Positions 1 through 12,700 of a DNA stretch of 64,000 nt are shown here, piece by piece (the stretch's first letter is position 1; the number at the start of each line of letters is the position of its first letter). The DNA is from Spirodela intermedia. Taxonomy: Eukaryota > Streptophyta > Magnoliopsida > Alismatales > Araceae. The notes beneath the pieces are model-generated. The model saw only the letters and a program-made list of their open reading frames with translations. It had not been told where the DNA came from and did no database searches. The translations under genes and the position numbers were made by a program. The stretch covers positions 9,183,005 through 9,247,004 of the forward strand of contig LR746268.1 in NCBI GenBank assembly GCA_902729315.2, given 5' to 3'.

Positions 1-1133
1 CAAAGCGACGTCCACCGTTGGGGATGGGGAGGATGCCGTTTAATTAATTCGGAGACGTGAACCCCTATAAATTCAACTGCGTGCTTGCACGAAATATCCA
101 TCCTCTCGGTAAAGATAAACTGAGGATCACGCGGACAACGAGGGAAGATTGCGAGGGACTGACCCTTGAGGGAGCGAAGTGGAGTTCACCCACATATCTG
201 AGACCAAGAAGTACCCATCTCGCTGAAAAACGAGAAGGGTTGAGGGGGGGGAGATAAAGGGGGAGTTGGGAGGACCGACTGCCATATCAATCTGAGCGAG
301 AGCTTTAACAGTAGATACTAATTAAGAGAGCTGGGGCCCCGGAGTGAAAGCGGCTGCTGGAGGGGCCGGCGGGGAGCATGAGGAGGACAATGGCCGCCGC
401 CGGCTGTTCAAAGCTTGAATGTAGGGAGAAGAGAGAGGGTCGAGGCGGCGGCACTTCCATTAATCCGCGTGAGGAGCAGGAAGCAACAGGCGCCTTCTTC
501 TTCCCCCACCCCACCCTCCGGGGAGCTTCGGCGGAAGAGGCCTCCTCCGCGATCCTCAGACGAGAGGAGGGGGCAGAGCTCGTCCTCCACCCCGCGTCGT
601 ATAGCCCTTCGGACAGGGAGTCGATAAGTGGCAATTAGGTCCCGGTGGATGACGAGGTGGGAGGCCCACCCGAGGAGGAGTCGGAGGGGTACGAAAAATA
701 AGTCGTACGTCATCAAACCGGCGACGACTGCTGCCATCCATCACCGCCGTCATCGTCATCAAGACTTCGACGTGGGTTTTCACAGCGTGGCTGTCAGGGC
801 AGCACCTCGGGGAATAATATAATCCCCCCACAAATTCTATTCATTCTATGCGCTCTCTCTCTCTCTAGAAATATGTATAGAAATGTGTACGAGTGGGTAA
901 CTAGGTAAATCCTAAGAAAAATCTCTCATGAATCGACGTAACCCTGTCCTTTTTCTCCATCATCTTTATGCAAAGGTATCATTATCCTCTTCTAAAATAG
1001 AGCTCTTTTGCTCTGGACCCACTCTGCGGTCTTCCCCGAATAGCTATAGAGAGACCGGGGAAGAGAGAGAGAGAGAGAGCTTCCCCCGCGTATTGCTAAT
1101 ATGGGTTCTTCGGAAAGGTACCTGCTGATCACG

Positions 1134-1173
<40 letters not shown>

Positions 1174-1469
1174 GCTCTGTACTGCGCCCCAATCAGTGAA
1201 GCATGGACGAGTTCTTCAGGGGATTTGAGCCAGCGTGATGCAACCAAGCGACACAGACCGATTGAATGAAGGTCGAACGCGGGCGATCTTGTAGAATGCA
1301 CCGAAAACGACCGACGACGAGAATACACGGGAGATCTTCACGACGTCGGACAACGATAAGCAGCAAACGACGACCACCGACCCGACCCGACCCGACCTGA
1401 CCTGATCGGATAAGAAGGGGATCAACCCCTCTCGCGCAGAGGCCCTGCTCTGCCCCTGTTGCGGTAACC
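1..1469. other. Intergenic region, no supported gene
   Basis: Open frames here overlap on both strands and none shows a recognisable domain, start context or splice pattern. The stretch holds short CT/GA microsatellites (about 849-866, 1062-1079 and 1136-1171). It is GC-rich at 300-780, and I could not link that part to any gene. The right part lies downstream of the minus-strand gene that ends at 1470 and probably includes its 3' untranslated region. Confidence 0.5.
1062..1171. repeat. Paired (GA)n and (CT)n microsatellites
   Basis: A GA-dinucleotide run at about 1062-1079 is followed 57 bases later by a CT run at about 1136-1171. The two are complementary, so a transcript through here could fold on itself. 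Dinucleotide repeats of this kind recur through the window and are ordinary plant microsatellites. Confidence 0.85.
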
Positions 1470-2591
1470 TTACCGCACGGTCCTCCCCTGCCGCCGTCGC
1501 TGCAGGTGGTGGTGCCCGCCGCCGCCGCCGCCGGGCTGCTTCCGCCAGGGCTCGAGCACGGAGTCCCGGTACCTTGACGGCAGCACCTGGCTCCGACCGC
1601 GCTTCGAACGTACTACTGGGCCTAACGCCGCCGCTGCCGCCACCGCCCCCGGGAAGCACGTCCCTTCTTCCTTCTCGCTCTTCCCCGCGCTCCCTGGTTT
1701 CCCTCCTGGTTCGTCCTCCGCTTCTTCTTCCTCGACTTCGTCGATCCCAAAGAGCTCGCCGGAGACCTGCCGGACGGCCTCCAGGAGAAGCCCAAGGTAG
1801 CCCTCGTCTCCTCGTCTGCACCTCTTCTCCTTCCCTCTCCCGCCGGCACCGACACCGCCACCGCCATTCTTCATCTTCCCTCCGACCGTCGCATCTTCAG
1901 AGCCGTCGCTTTCCTCTTCTCCTCCACTCGCGTTCTCTCGGACATTCGTGATCTCCGAGTACGATGGCCTTCCGTCTTCGTCCTCTTCGTCCTTCCTTCC
2001 CCGCACTTCCTTCACCTCCTCTTCTTCCTCCTCCTCGGCGCCTACATCGTGCGCAGCGCCATCGGCGTCGCATTCGCCCTCGGAGCTCCTCCCGCTGAAA
2101 GAATTGACGACCAGAAGCCCCGAATCGCGCACTCTGTGGAAGCTCCCCGAGACAAGCTCCTCGGACTCCGCTGTCTTCGGAGGCGCCGGCGAGTTCCCGC
2201 CCACCGCCACCACCACCACAACGGCGTTCGTCGTCTCTTCGCCGACGGCGCTACAGGCGCTGCTGAGCAGCCCCGCTTCGTGATCCTCCTCCCACGCAGT
2301 GCCCAGCCGAAGCCGCAGGTCGACGAGCACACCCTGGCCGTCAGACCTACCAGAAAGCTCGCGGCTTTCTCTTCTTCCACCCGTCGCTGGAGTCGGCGGC
2401 GGCGTTGGGGCAAAGAACTCCGATGGGAAGGCATTGGGGAAGGGCTGCGGCGGAGGCACCGTGGATATGACGGCGACGATCCTTCTCAGGTTGGCCTGCG
2501 CCGTGGACGCACCGCGGCCCTCCTCTCGCCGACGAGCGCTCCACGTCCATGGGCGACGACTCGCCGGATGAGAGGAAGGGGACGGAACCAT
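1470..2591 (-). CDS. Acidic plant-specific protein of unknown function with a KRGR/LPSRYRDSVLEPW motif
   Basis: Single open frame of 373 residues. The N-terminal part is Ser/Pro/Ala-rich low complexity. The middle has acidic runs (a Glu stretch near residues 188-195 and EEEEAEDE near 285-292). Near residues 330-352 is a basic and aromatic block reading RSKRGRSQVLPSR then YRDSVLEPWRK. From memory, a KRGR-QVLPSR-DS-W block ends several uncharacterised plant proteins, and this is the main reason to believe the frame. The codons look like real coding sequence (GC-rich third positions, long frame), but low-complexity GC-rich DNA also gives long false frames. The tail after WRK (poly-Gly, His, Arg) may be intron read-through, so the true C-terminus is uncertain, as is the start. 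It could be nuclear, given the basic and acidic patches. No function is claimed. Confidence 0.55.
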   Translation of the reverse strand: MVPSPSSHPASRRPWTWSARRREEGRGASTAQANLRRIVAVISTVPPPQPFPNAFPSEFFAPTPPPTPATGGRRESRELSGRSDGQGVLVDLRLRLGTAWEEDHEAGLLSSACSAVGEETTNAVVVVVAVGGNSPAPPKTAESEELVSGSFHRVRDSGLLVVNSFSGRSSEGECDADGAAHDVGAEEEEEEEVKEVRGRKDEEDEDGRPSYSEITNVRENASGGEEESDGSEDATVGGKMKNGGGGVGAGGRGKEKRCRRGDEGYLGLLLEAVRQVSGELFGIDEVEEEEAEDEPGGKPGSAGKSEKEEGTCFPGAVAAAAALGPVVRSKRGRSQVLPSRYRDSVLEPWRKQPGGGGGGHHHLQRRRQGRTVR

Positions 2592-3784
2592 CTAAGTGAG
2601 GCCGCCGAGCTGTCGGCGCCGCCACCCGTGGACGACCTCCTCCTCCTTCTCCTCCGCCCTCCTGCTCCTCCTCTCCTTCTCTCTCTTCTCATACGGAGCT
2701 CCAGTAGCCGGCTGTCACAGAGAAGGGTCCTCTCCCCTTCGCCCCATCTCTCTCTCTCTAAAAAAATCTCTTGTTTCCCTCGTCGTCTCCTCATGCCCCA
2801 AGCTTGCCATTGACACAGCCGAAAAGCGGGGGAAATAGTGAAAATAATAATGGTGCCAATAATATTATTATTCTTTCTAATGGAATAGCCCTGATTATTA
2901 ATGTAATCCGGCGAGCCTCTACAGCTCCGCCGCACGGCACGTAAGTGCGCGCGACTCCACGAATTGACTCGTGCAAACATAGACGAGCCCTCTGTTGACC
3001 ATTCTTCCTTGCTTTTAAAAAATAGAATATTCTCGACGCCGCCCGGGGCGGTTGGAACATCTCACGAACACGACGGCGATTATTTTTGTTACATTCCGAA
3101 CCATAATCTCATTCTAAGCATTAACGATATTATTTTTTTTTTTATTATTTTATTATTACTGTTATTGTTGTTACTATAGGAGGTCGTGCCGTACCTTGAC
3201 CGGTGGGGGGAGGGTGGGGTTCGGACCCGGAGGTGGGATCTACCTGGGCCTGGGCCGGCGATCGGGTCACATTTCTCATTAACCTAGGCGGGCCCAAAAA
3301 CGGGCGTCGACAGCAACCTAGTCGAAGAAAGACGGGCGCTTATTGGGCTCGATTGGAGGGACGGGCCCAGTAACTCAGAGCTCGCACGGCGAAAACGACG
3401 CTCGACGTTATCCATCTCTTGCGAAGCGAAGCAGAGACCGAATCGGACCGTCCGTCCGAGATCGGACGCTTGGTCAACGGAGGACTTAACTTCTCTCGCT
3501 TTCATTGCTAAGCACGTTTCGCGTGCGCATCGATGAGGACCACTGGGGAACCGAGTGCGGTGCATGCATCTCCCCCTCTTCCCCTCCCCTCCCTCCAAAG
3601 CAGCGGCCAGAGTAAGAGGGGGGGGACGGCGGGGACCTCCGACCGAACTCCTCTCTCTGTCTGTCTCTCTCTCTGTGCCGCCTTCGCCACCCCCACGTTG
3701 CCGTTGGACGACATCACCGTTTGCCCCGAAGCCCAATTCTCTCGCCGGGTGCTGTTATCCCGCGATAGCTTCGGCCCCCCTCCC
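2592..3784. promoter_or_regulatory. Shared upstream region between the minus-strand gene and CTR1
   Basis: This block lies between two divergently transcribed genes, so it should carry both promoters and leaders. A strongly AT-rich segment (about 2840-2900 and 3100-3178, with T runs) sits between GC-rich flanks. The leader just before the CTR1 start has a pyrimidine-rich CT/GT stretch at about 3650-3675. No convincing TATA box could be fixed relative to a start site. An in-frame ATG at 3533 would add 84 residues to CTR1, but family alignment favours 3785. Confidence 0.5.
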
Positions 3785-6700
3785 ATGGAAATGCTGGGGA
3801 GGCGATCAAGCTACGCCCTCATCAGTCAGGACCCTGACGACCAGCCCCCCCAATTCTCCGATTCGCTTTCCTCCTCCGACCGGTCTCGCTTCCCTCTTCC
3901 CAGGCCTTCCGCGGGACATCCCGGGGCCGGGGGTAGCTTCGACTGGTTCTTCCATCCCGAAGCGCGGACGATGCCGATTCAGCGGCAGTCCAGCGGAAGC
4001 AGCTACGGAGAGAGCTCGCTGTCCGGGGATTACTATCTCCCCACCATCACCGTGCCCGCCGCCGATCTCGATGCGGCGCACTACAACCCGGTGGGGGGTC
4101 TTGCGGTGGAGTCGAGTGCGAAGGCGTTGTCGTTGACCAAGAGCTGGGCGCAGCAAGCGGAGGAGGCGTACCAGCTGCAGTTGGCTGTTGCGCTGCGGCT
4201 CTGTACCGAGGCCACTTGCGCCGACGATCCCCGTTTCCTCGACCCTGGCGAGTCCGCTCTCCCGCAGAACCCGGCATCGGCGGTTTCCATATCTCACCGG
4301 TTCTGGGTACGTGTACCCATCTCTCCTACTCTTGGATAATTCAAGAAAATTGCTTCCTTTTAGATCCTTCTATACCCCGACTCAAACGACCATATTAGCT
4401 GTCGATAAGCGAAACGACAGACCCCTGTGGAGTTTCATCCCCGTGGAAAGATCCACGGAGGAATGGACTATATTTGAACGTTATCTCTGCACGGGTGTCC
4501 ATCGATGCATGCCGCTCTCTGCAAGAATAGTCGCGATTGCTTCAACTATTTCGTCAGGGCCAGGCAGTATCCTCGCTGCAAGTCTACGATCGATCCACCG
4601 GACAAAGAAGAGAGAAATTTTAGTGTCTTGCATGCGTAAATACTGGAGAAGTCTGCGTCCCACTTCATGCAGTTGTGCTTATGCTGACGCACGTGTAGTC
4701 GTCTATACCATCTGCATTCATAATTCAGCTCGTCTTGTCTTACGAGTGTTTCAGTCGGTGCTTACAACTTATTAAGACTTGCGACTTCACTCATGCCTCA
4801 ACAAAGGCTGTACACTGGCTCTCATCCAACGAACGTCTGCTTCTGCATCATTATAAGTATGCATTCAAAACTGTTCCTTGTTCTTTTTTGCCAGGTCAAT
4901 GGGTGCTTGTCTTTCTATGATCGGATTCCAGATGGGTTTTACCTGATTCAAGGAATGAGTCCACATGTATGGACTCTATGTACCGATGTGCGTGAAGACA
5001 GTCGAATCCCTTCAATTCAGCTACTGAAGAATATGAGCCCGAATGATTCATCCGTCGAGGTGGTTGTGATAGATAAACAGAATGATTCTGATTTAAGGAA
5101 GCTTCAGGAAGTGATATCTGACATTTCTTGTGCATGCAATACCACAAAAGATGTGGCAAGTCAGCTCGCTGAGCTGGTCTGCAGTCGGTTGGGGTATGTT
5201 CTCTTGGTGTTTCTTTGTACGGACTGTTTGGAGCATCATGTAGTAGTCCCTCGTGCTAACTATTAAAGTCTTATTCTTATCTCAAGGGGCGCTGCTTCTA
5301 GTGAAGATGATGGCTTGGCCCTTCGGTGGAAAGTTTGCAGTGACACTCTCAAGGCGCAGTTAACGTCTGTTGTTCTCCCATTGGGGAGATTATCCGTGGG
5401 TCTATGCTGTCATCGTGCTTTGCTCTTCAAGGTAAATTTAAAAATCTCTTCTTATACATTTCAAAGGCATTCTTTATTTTGTTGACAATTGTCAAGTTTT
5501 CACTAAAAGATTTAGTTAATTCTCCGAAAGTCCAAGCGTGGAATTTAGATCGCCACTGACAATGGAACTTTATTCTCTTTGATCGATGGTTAAATATTTG
5601 CTAAAATTATTCACATTTCTTGAATAAAGTATGAATTTCATTTTGGCTTTCTTCTTCTTTGATCTTTCGTAACTTGTGTTCTGCTTTGTTTTGACAGATT
5701 CTCGCAGACTCAATTGACTTGCCATGCAGAATTGCCAAAGGCTGTAAATATTGCAAGACGGATCATGCTTCCTCCTGTCTAGTGAGATTTAGTCAGGAAC
5801 GGTATACAAAACAACCTTTGATCCTTATTCATCTGTTCTTGGTCCTATTGGCTAGTGGCGAGTATCTTATTTTAGACTTCCACATGCTTATATGGTTTAC
5901 TTATGACAATTATTCGATGAGCATCAGTTAAAAAAAGAATCCAGTTGTTTAGCTTTCTGAACTATCATAATACGCTGTAACATCAGGAATATGTCCATAC
6001 CTTAGATCTTCAAATGTTTCTGTGAATTGGTTCTGGACTTCTAGCTTGAACATATTTTAATGGGAATACAGTTCACAATGATACTCAATCAGTCTTCGAT
6101 ATTCGCCAAAATTGAGATAATTTATGTTTCATTTGGCTCTTTCGTGAATATCAGCCCTATGGACGATAATGTAATCCCTTTTGCTTGCAGTAGTATGTTG
6201 GGTTATATTTAAGGCCGTCACCTCCTTTGATTAGTTTAAGCTTCGGGATAAAAAATGGCCGTATGGACGATAAACCTAGTCTCTCTGAAGTTTCCTCAGT
6301 TATTTTTTTGCGGTTCGCACTTCTTGTTTATTTGATCATAAAGTTTTTAAAATCTATGGATCCTTCACTTAAGCTAGCAGATAGGCCCATGAGAAAAAGC
6401 TGAAGATGATAATCTGAATGATTAACATCTGATAAAAAGACGCGTTTCAATTGATATGACATATTTGATTGATATTTGTGAGATAAGGTCCTACAGGCTG
6501 TCCACATGTTAGGGATTGTGTGCTCTAGTGCACAGGTTTGATATGGTTCTTCCAAACTATAGTGTCCTGGGAAAATGGGTAGAACCTGCCCAATTGTTTT
6601 CTATTGTCCTTTGTATTTCTTTATTTGGTCGCGTTTCTCCCTAGGATTTTTAATCCAATCTTATATTACCTTGTCGTGCTACGTTGTATGTAGCTTAATT

Positions 6701-9700
6701 AGGAAACAATTGTGATCGTGATGCTTATAATTCGCGCCAGGATTTTGTTCAGAAGATTTTTTTTTGTACATTAGTAATCAATATCTTCGGAATCTTTGCA
6801 GGGAGTTCATTGTTGATCTAATTGGGAAACCTGGAGAATTGTGTGAGCCCGATTCGTTGCTTAATGGTCCTTCCTCCATCTCAATTTCGTCTCCCCTCCG
6901 TCCTCCTAACTCCAGATCAACTGAAATTACTGAGAATTGGAGATCATTAGCACAGCAGTATTTTTTAGAATGCCAATCGGTCAATGGTCTCTTCACTCCC
7001 GAGGGTAATCTTCGTTTTCTCTTTATTCCCCCTCCCCTCCTCCTCCCCCCTATTATTATGTTTTTAGTATTTATTTTGTAATAGACCGTCATAGTAATGG
7101 ATTTTTCTTGTGAGTGACCTGGGCGTTCTTTTCTCAAACAAGAAGTTCATCATTCATTTTGAAACTTTGAAACTTTGAAACCTCTTTTTCACTGTCTAAT
7201 TCAGATTTTTCGTCATTGATATAATGCAGCTAAGCCTCTAAAACGATGTAAATGAGAAAAATAAGGACAAATTATTGAAAGCTGGTTTTAGGTCCTATGC
7301 ATCCTGAAATGTCTTGCTCATCATCCACTTCATTCTTGAGGTTTAAATGCTCCATTTCTTGATTGTTTTTTTCTTCAGATAAGGATAAGGCTGAATGATA
7401 ATCTTCGTAGTCTTTAATTAGGTGTAGTAACTATGATGTAAAATTGAACAGTGTGACTTATATCTATCATTAAAACTGTGGAAGGGAGTAACATTTTCAT
7501 GATGAGCAGTAACGAAAGAATCGAATTCAAGATCAACTGAAGGTTCACTTCCTCTGTAAGTCCAAGAGCCTTATACGTAATAGCCCAAGTTTCCCTCTGT
7601 TAAAAAAGCCTGTCATTCTTCGTAAGCTTTCATGTTGAGGAGAATACGTACGTGGGATTTACCGGATCGTGACCGACTGGGAGATTAAATTCATGAGTAA
7701 ATTCTTGCGGATTAAAGTCTTTGCGTTAAGGGATTAAACTGTTGGGTTAAGGGATGTGGATTTCGTTTTAAAAGTATTTTTTTTGGGTTTCCACTTTCCA
7801 AAGGAAGTCCTTGGTTTCCATCATTATTTTTTGGGGATGAAGATGCGGTAGAGAAGCACTCATCTTGTGAATTATATCAGGATACGAAAAAGTCATTTTG
7901 GTCCATGATAGATAGTTTTGGGTCTGTTGGACCATCGTATTGTCTGTTTTTTTTTATATAAGATTGAACATAGTCAAATAACTATCTCTATGAAATGAAT
8001 TCCTTTTCATACCCTTCTCTGGATATTTTGTTATCCACGACAAACTATGTGCTTTCTCTGACGAAGACCTTAGTATGCAACAGTGGATAAATTTTTATTT
8101 CCTAATTTTCCTTGGCTATTTTTAAACCCATGATGCTCGATGTATATTTAAAATGAAGAGATATTTACCTTACATTTTCTGGTGTTGGAACACTTTGGTA
8201 GTTTGTTTTTAGGTGGGGGGGAAAGTAGATTAAACAGCACAGTATTTTGGTTAATAGAGGCCCTGAAGCTTCACCGGCGATTTCAAAAGTGCTGTCAGAT
8301 CCAGAGCCATATATAGACTGATTGGAATCGTCTATGACCTTTAATTTTCGTGGGTTGTACAGGTTTGGTAAAGAAGAAACCAAGCTTAGAATTGGCCAGA
8401 ATGGGTGGAAATGTCATTCACAATTAACAACCCACATTGTTGCCTCTGGGATGGGCTGCCATTATTTTTACATAATGGGCTGCTGTAGGGATCTCTCTTA
8501 ACCAACACAAGCGTGTGTAGAATTAACAGGAGAGGAAGAGGGAGAGGTGCTAGAAGGTCAAGTCGCAGTGGTGCTGCTTCTGGCGCTAAAGAGAGGTGCA
8601 ATTGCATACACCAGAGTATAGAGATAAAGCAATTAGGGGAGAATGAGGGTATATGCTTACGTTGCTATCACCATTACTTGGACTCCTCCTTGTGGTGCTG
8701 TTTTCCTTCTCTTTCACCCTTCCCTTGTATCTCTTGTTTCCCTCCTTTCAATACGCCTACTCTTTTGTCTTCCCGTTCTCTTCCATCTCCGTATTCTTTC
8801 ATCAGCTTTTGTTTAGCCTACGATGCTTGCTTACTCTTATTTGCCACGCTTCATTGCTGGAATTTAGTTTCACTGGTCTTTTTCATGGATCTCGTTCGTT
8901 CTCATTACGAAAATTGATTTGTACAGGGTTAGGAGCTGATCAGACCAACACGGATAATGTTACCTTTTTCAAACCACCGGCAGTTTCCATTCTTTTAACT
9001 TGATAGTATTAGTTGAGGATTGATTATACAGAAAAACATAGAGGTCAAGAGGATCCGCATAAATCAATACGTCGCATACTGAGAAAATTCTTTTTGATTC
9101 GTTCGATATCCAGGCTAACAGAATCTGGACCACAATTAACAAGAGGAGGGCAAGAAAGTTTGTAGTTTTACTTCCTGTGGTTCTTGCAGGGGTTCATATT
9201 GCAACATTGTATGCAACAGCCTCGGGGTCACACATCACATATCTATGCGACACAATTGATAGAATTATAATGTAAACATATATTGGGACTTGTAATATTT
9301 CATTTTTTTGTCTGCTAATGTGTTCATCAAGATTAGATGCTCTAAATCTACATACGTTCCTTTTATGATTACAGTCGATAGTAATATTCTAGAAGATGAG
9401 AATTGCTCCATCGCCATCAAAGAATTATGGTAAATATGTGGGTGTGGACTGCATGACCCCTATAATCAGTTGTGACATTGATTCCTCAGGCACAGGCCGG
9501 GCTTCCAATCTGAATCCTGGGTCAAGTGGCCGGGACGAAAATTCCCGGAACTCAAAAGTGGAGAATACTCGACAAGATCTGCCAGGCTCGAAATCAATTG
9601 TTCAAGAGCTACCTCCCGTTCCAAGAACTATGCCAAAGCATGACATATTTGTTGATGATTTGAGCATTCAATGGAGCGATCTCATCCTAAAGGAGAGAAT

Positions 9701-12700
9701 TGGTGCAGGTACACCTGAAACTTCTTGATGGATTTTTCATTGTCTTAAAAGGGTAAAAAAAAATGCACACAGCACCTCATGCCTTGCAAGTTTCAGGTTC
9801 TTTTGGCACTGTCCACCGTGCTGATTGGAATGGCTCGGTATGTTTATCATCCGATTATCTAATTTTTTATGTACATGAATTTCTTCTGATTTACGTCTAT
9901 GAAGTACGGTTTTGACATACTTATAGTTATTAAATTAGCAATCTGTTTCCTGGGAAAGTTTCTGTCATAGTTTGTTATGCATAGACTTATTCCTTCTGAT
10001 CGACCTACATGCATATCGTCCACTGTTTATCTTGTCCTTGTTTTACATTTCGTTTCATTTCTCTATCTATTTCTTCGAAAGTTTTTATCTCACCTTATGA
10101 TGGTATACTCATAAATTTATTACATACACGAGAAACCCGCTGGTGGGGTATTTATACATCCTTTAATTGTTGAAGAATGGAGCACAACTATTTCTTATCT
10201 TCTGAAACATTGTGATGTAATTATTTCCAAAAATTTAACTTGTAGGACGTTGCTGTGAAGATCCTGATGGATCAAGATTTTCATCCCGAGCGGCTGAAGG
10301 AGTTTAGAAGAGAGGTATGCCCCCTTTCGTCCGCGACAATGATTTCCCTTTGTCTGGTGTTTCAGGCGATGGGGAGATTTTTGGCCTCAGATCTATTTTA
10401 TTATTTTCTTTAGGACAGTAATTAGCATTTAATTCATCTTATCAGTCCTGTACACTTTGTCCATGCTCTAAACTGAAACAATCTGCTAAGCATTGACATT
10501 GATTCATGTGACGGGGATGTTTTGGTTTCGAAAAGGTGGTCATTGCTACGGAAAGTAGTACTAACAATCACTGGTTTGAATTCATGGGATTTGATGCAAA
10601 CCGTACAAGGATAAACAGCCAGGAAAAATATATTCTACTTCTCTAATCATAGAACAATTGCTGGTTATATACAATTACCCTGGCCGCAAAGAAAAGGAAA
10701 CTACCTAGGTTAAGGAAACTGACCAACAGAAGCTAACTCCTAATTATACATTTTTGCCAGTCTTGACAGTAGAAAGGCAGGAAGGGAGGTGGACTTGAAG
10801 GTAAGATCAGATCTAGCTGCTCTATCCTTACTACTGAATAGTGTTGACTTGGGCAGTTTTTTTTTTTTGGAGCTTTATGGTTTAAGTAAGAAATGAGAAA
10901 CTTGAAACAGTGGAGAATAAGATGGTAAAGACGGAAGCAGGAAGAAGTAGGAGGAAATGATTGAAAAAAAGGGTTGATACAGAAGTAGGTAGGAAATCTG
11001 AGGAATGAGGAGGTGAAAGAAAGGAGGTGAGATTGAGTAAAGAACGGGTGCTTGGAAAAGAGAGTTGAATAGGTTTTGTTTTTTTTTTTTTGGGTGGGAG
11101 GGGAGAAGCTGATGTGTATTTCGGTAAGGGTTGTGATGCTAATGGCAGCTGGTATAGCAACCCGAATAGCTTTTGCAGAGGCCGGACCCTGAAATCCAGT
11201 TATGAGAGGGGCTGCAGAAATCATCTCATAAGTGACAGCAAATGATTTCCTGGATAGGTGCTTGGAGTAGCAATGAACGCTCAACTTCATTCTGTATTTC
11301 TTTCTCCTCTGAAATGGCAATTCCCGATTCCTGGTGCGTTAAAATATACGACAATAAAGCTATAAGTTTTAGTCCATATACTTTGCACTGCATGACCCGA
11401 ACATCCGATGGCCGAGTTATTATAATATTTTACATTTATGGTTTATTGCAACTATAATCAGAACATCAGGTCCTTATAGCCACGATACTGACCCATTTTG
11501 GCTTTCCTCTGCTAGAATTTGTAATTTCTTTTTTGTCTCACCAACAGTGTTTCAATCAAGTTCTGAACTCATTTACCTGCATCGCGGCTGAGCTGAACTC
11601 TGCCTTAATCAATCGGTCAAACACTTCTGCTCCAATATTAGATACTTTTCGTGTCGTATTCCAAACCCACATTTTTTTTCGAATATTCTCCGAGATTGAT
11701 CCTTCCTATGCGACCTCTTCCTAATTAATAAGCACTAACAGTGCCTCTGACATCCCTTTAAGGATTGGTTCAGATCCTGTTAAATAAGGTGCTCTTCTCA
11801 TTAAATCAATTACATGTAGTCATTTAAAGTTTGGCAAATAATCTCCTTTTCAGTTGTGGTCGAACAAAAATAATTCACTCTCCCCAGGAAATAGGAAAGA
11901 GCCCATTTCCATAGATTTCCTGAACATTAATTTTTCAATCCATTCGAGTCTTTTGGCGTGATGGATATGCATTTACTTTTTCAAATCGTTTTTGTCTGGT
12001 GTAGGCTTCGTAACCGAGTGGTAATTTATAAGTAGACCTACAAGCCAGTCCATCTCCTGTTGCATTCCATAAAAATGTGAACAATAATTTCGTGTTTTTT
12101 CCTCCCCTGTAGGTCACGTTATGATGACTTCTAGGTTGTTAACGTGTTCTTGATTGTTCATATATAGGTCGCAATAATGAAAAGCCTTCGGCATCCAAAC
12201 ATTGTTCTTTACATGGGTGCTGTCACTGAACCTTCAAATCTTTCTATTGTAACAGAATATTTATCGAGGTATTCTCCATTGCTCGTTTTCTTTACGTGTT
12301 CAATTTATATCTTCAGAGAATTAACGCGCAATTCCCGTTGTCCTTATTTCTAATAGTCTAATTTGTGCATCGAATCACAGGGGTAGTCTATATAGACTCT
12401 TGCATAGACCTGGTGCGCGAGAGATGCTGGATGAGAGGCGTCGACTAAACATGGCATACGATGTGGTATGCCTTTATGAGCACAAAATAGAAAGCTTGCA
12501 AAATCTATTGATTTTCATTTTTAGTTGATAATTTTCTGAAACTCTATTTCGTAGAGGGAAATTTTATCCCAAATCTGTAGATCGACTTGATTGCATCTTC
12601 GTTATACAGGCTAAAGGGATGAATTATCTCCATATGCGCAGTCCTGCAATCGTTCATAGAGACCTGAAGTCTCCCAATCTTTTAGTCGACAAAAAGTATA

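Noticed and set aside
2049-2813. 254-codon plus-strand frame
   Set aside because: Antisense to the acidic protein gene, Arg/Pro/Leu low complexity, no motif.
3533-3784. N-terminal extension of CTR1 from an upstream ATG
   Set aside because: The extra 84 residues are low complexity and CTR1 relatives begin at the MEM-GRRS motif, so the start at 3785 is preferred.
8653-9003. Hydrophobic frame in a CTR1 intron that resembles a signal peptide
   Set aside because: Phe/Leu/Ser-rich translation of a T-rich intron; only its 32-base segment at 8927-8958 is kept as a possible exon.
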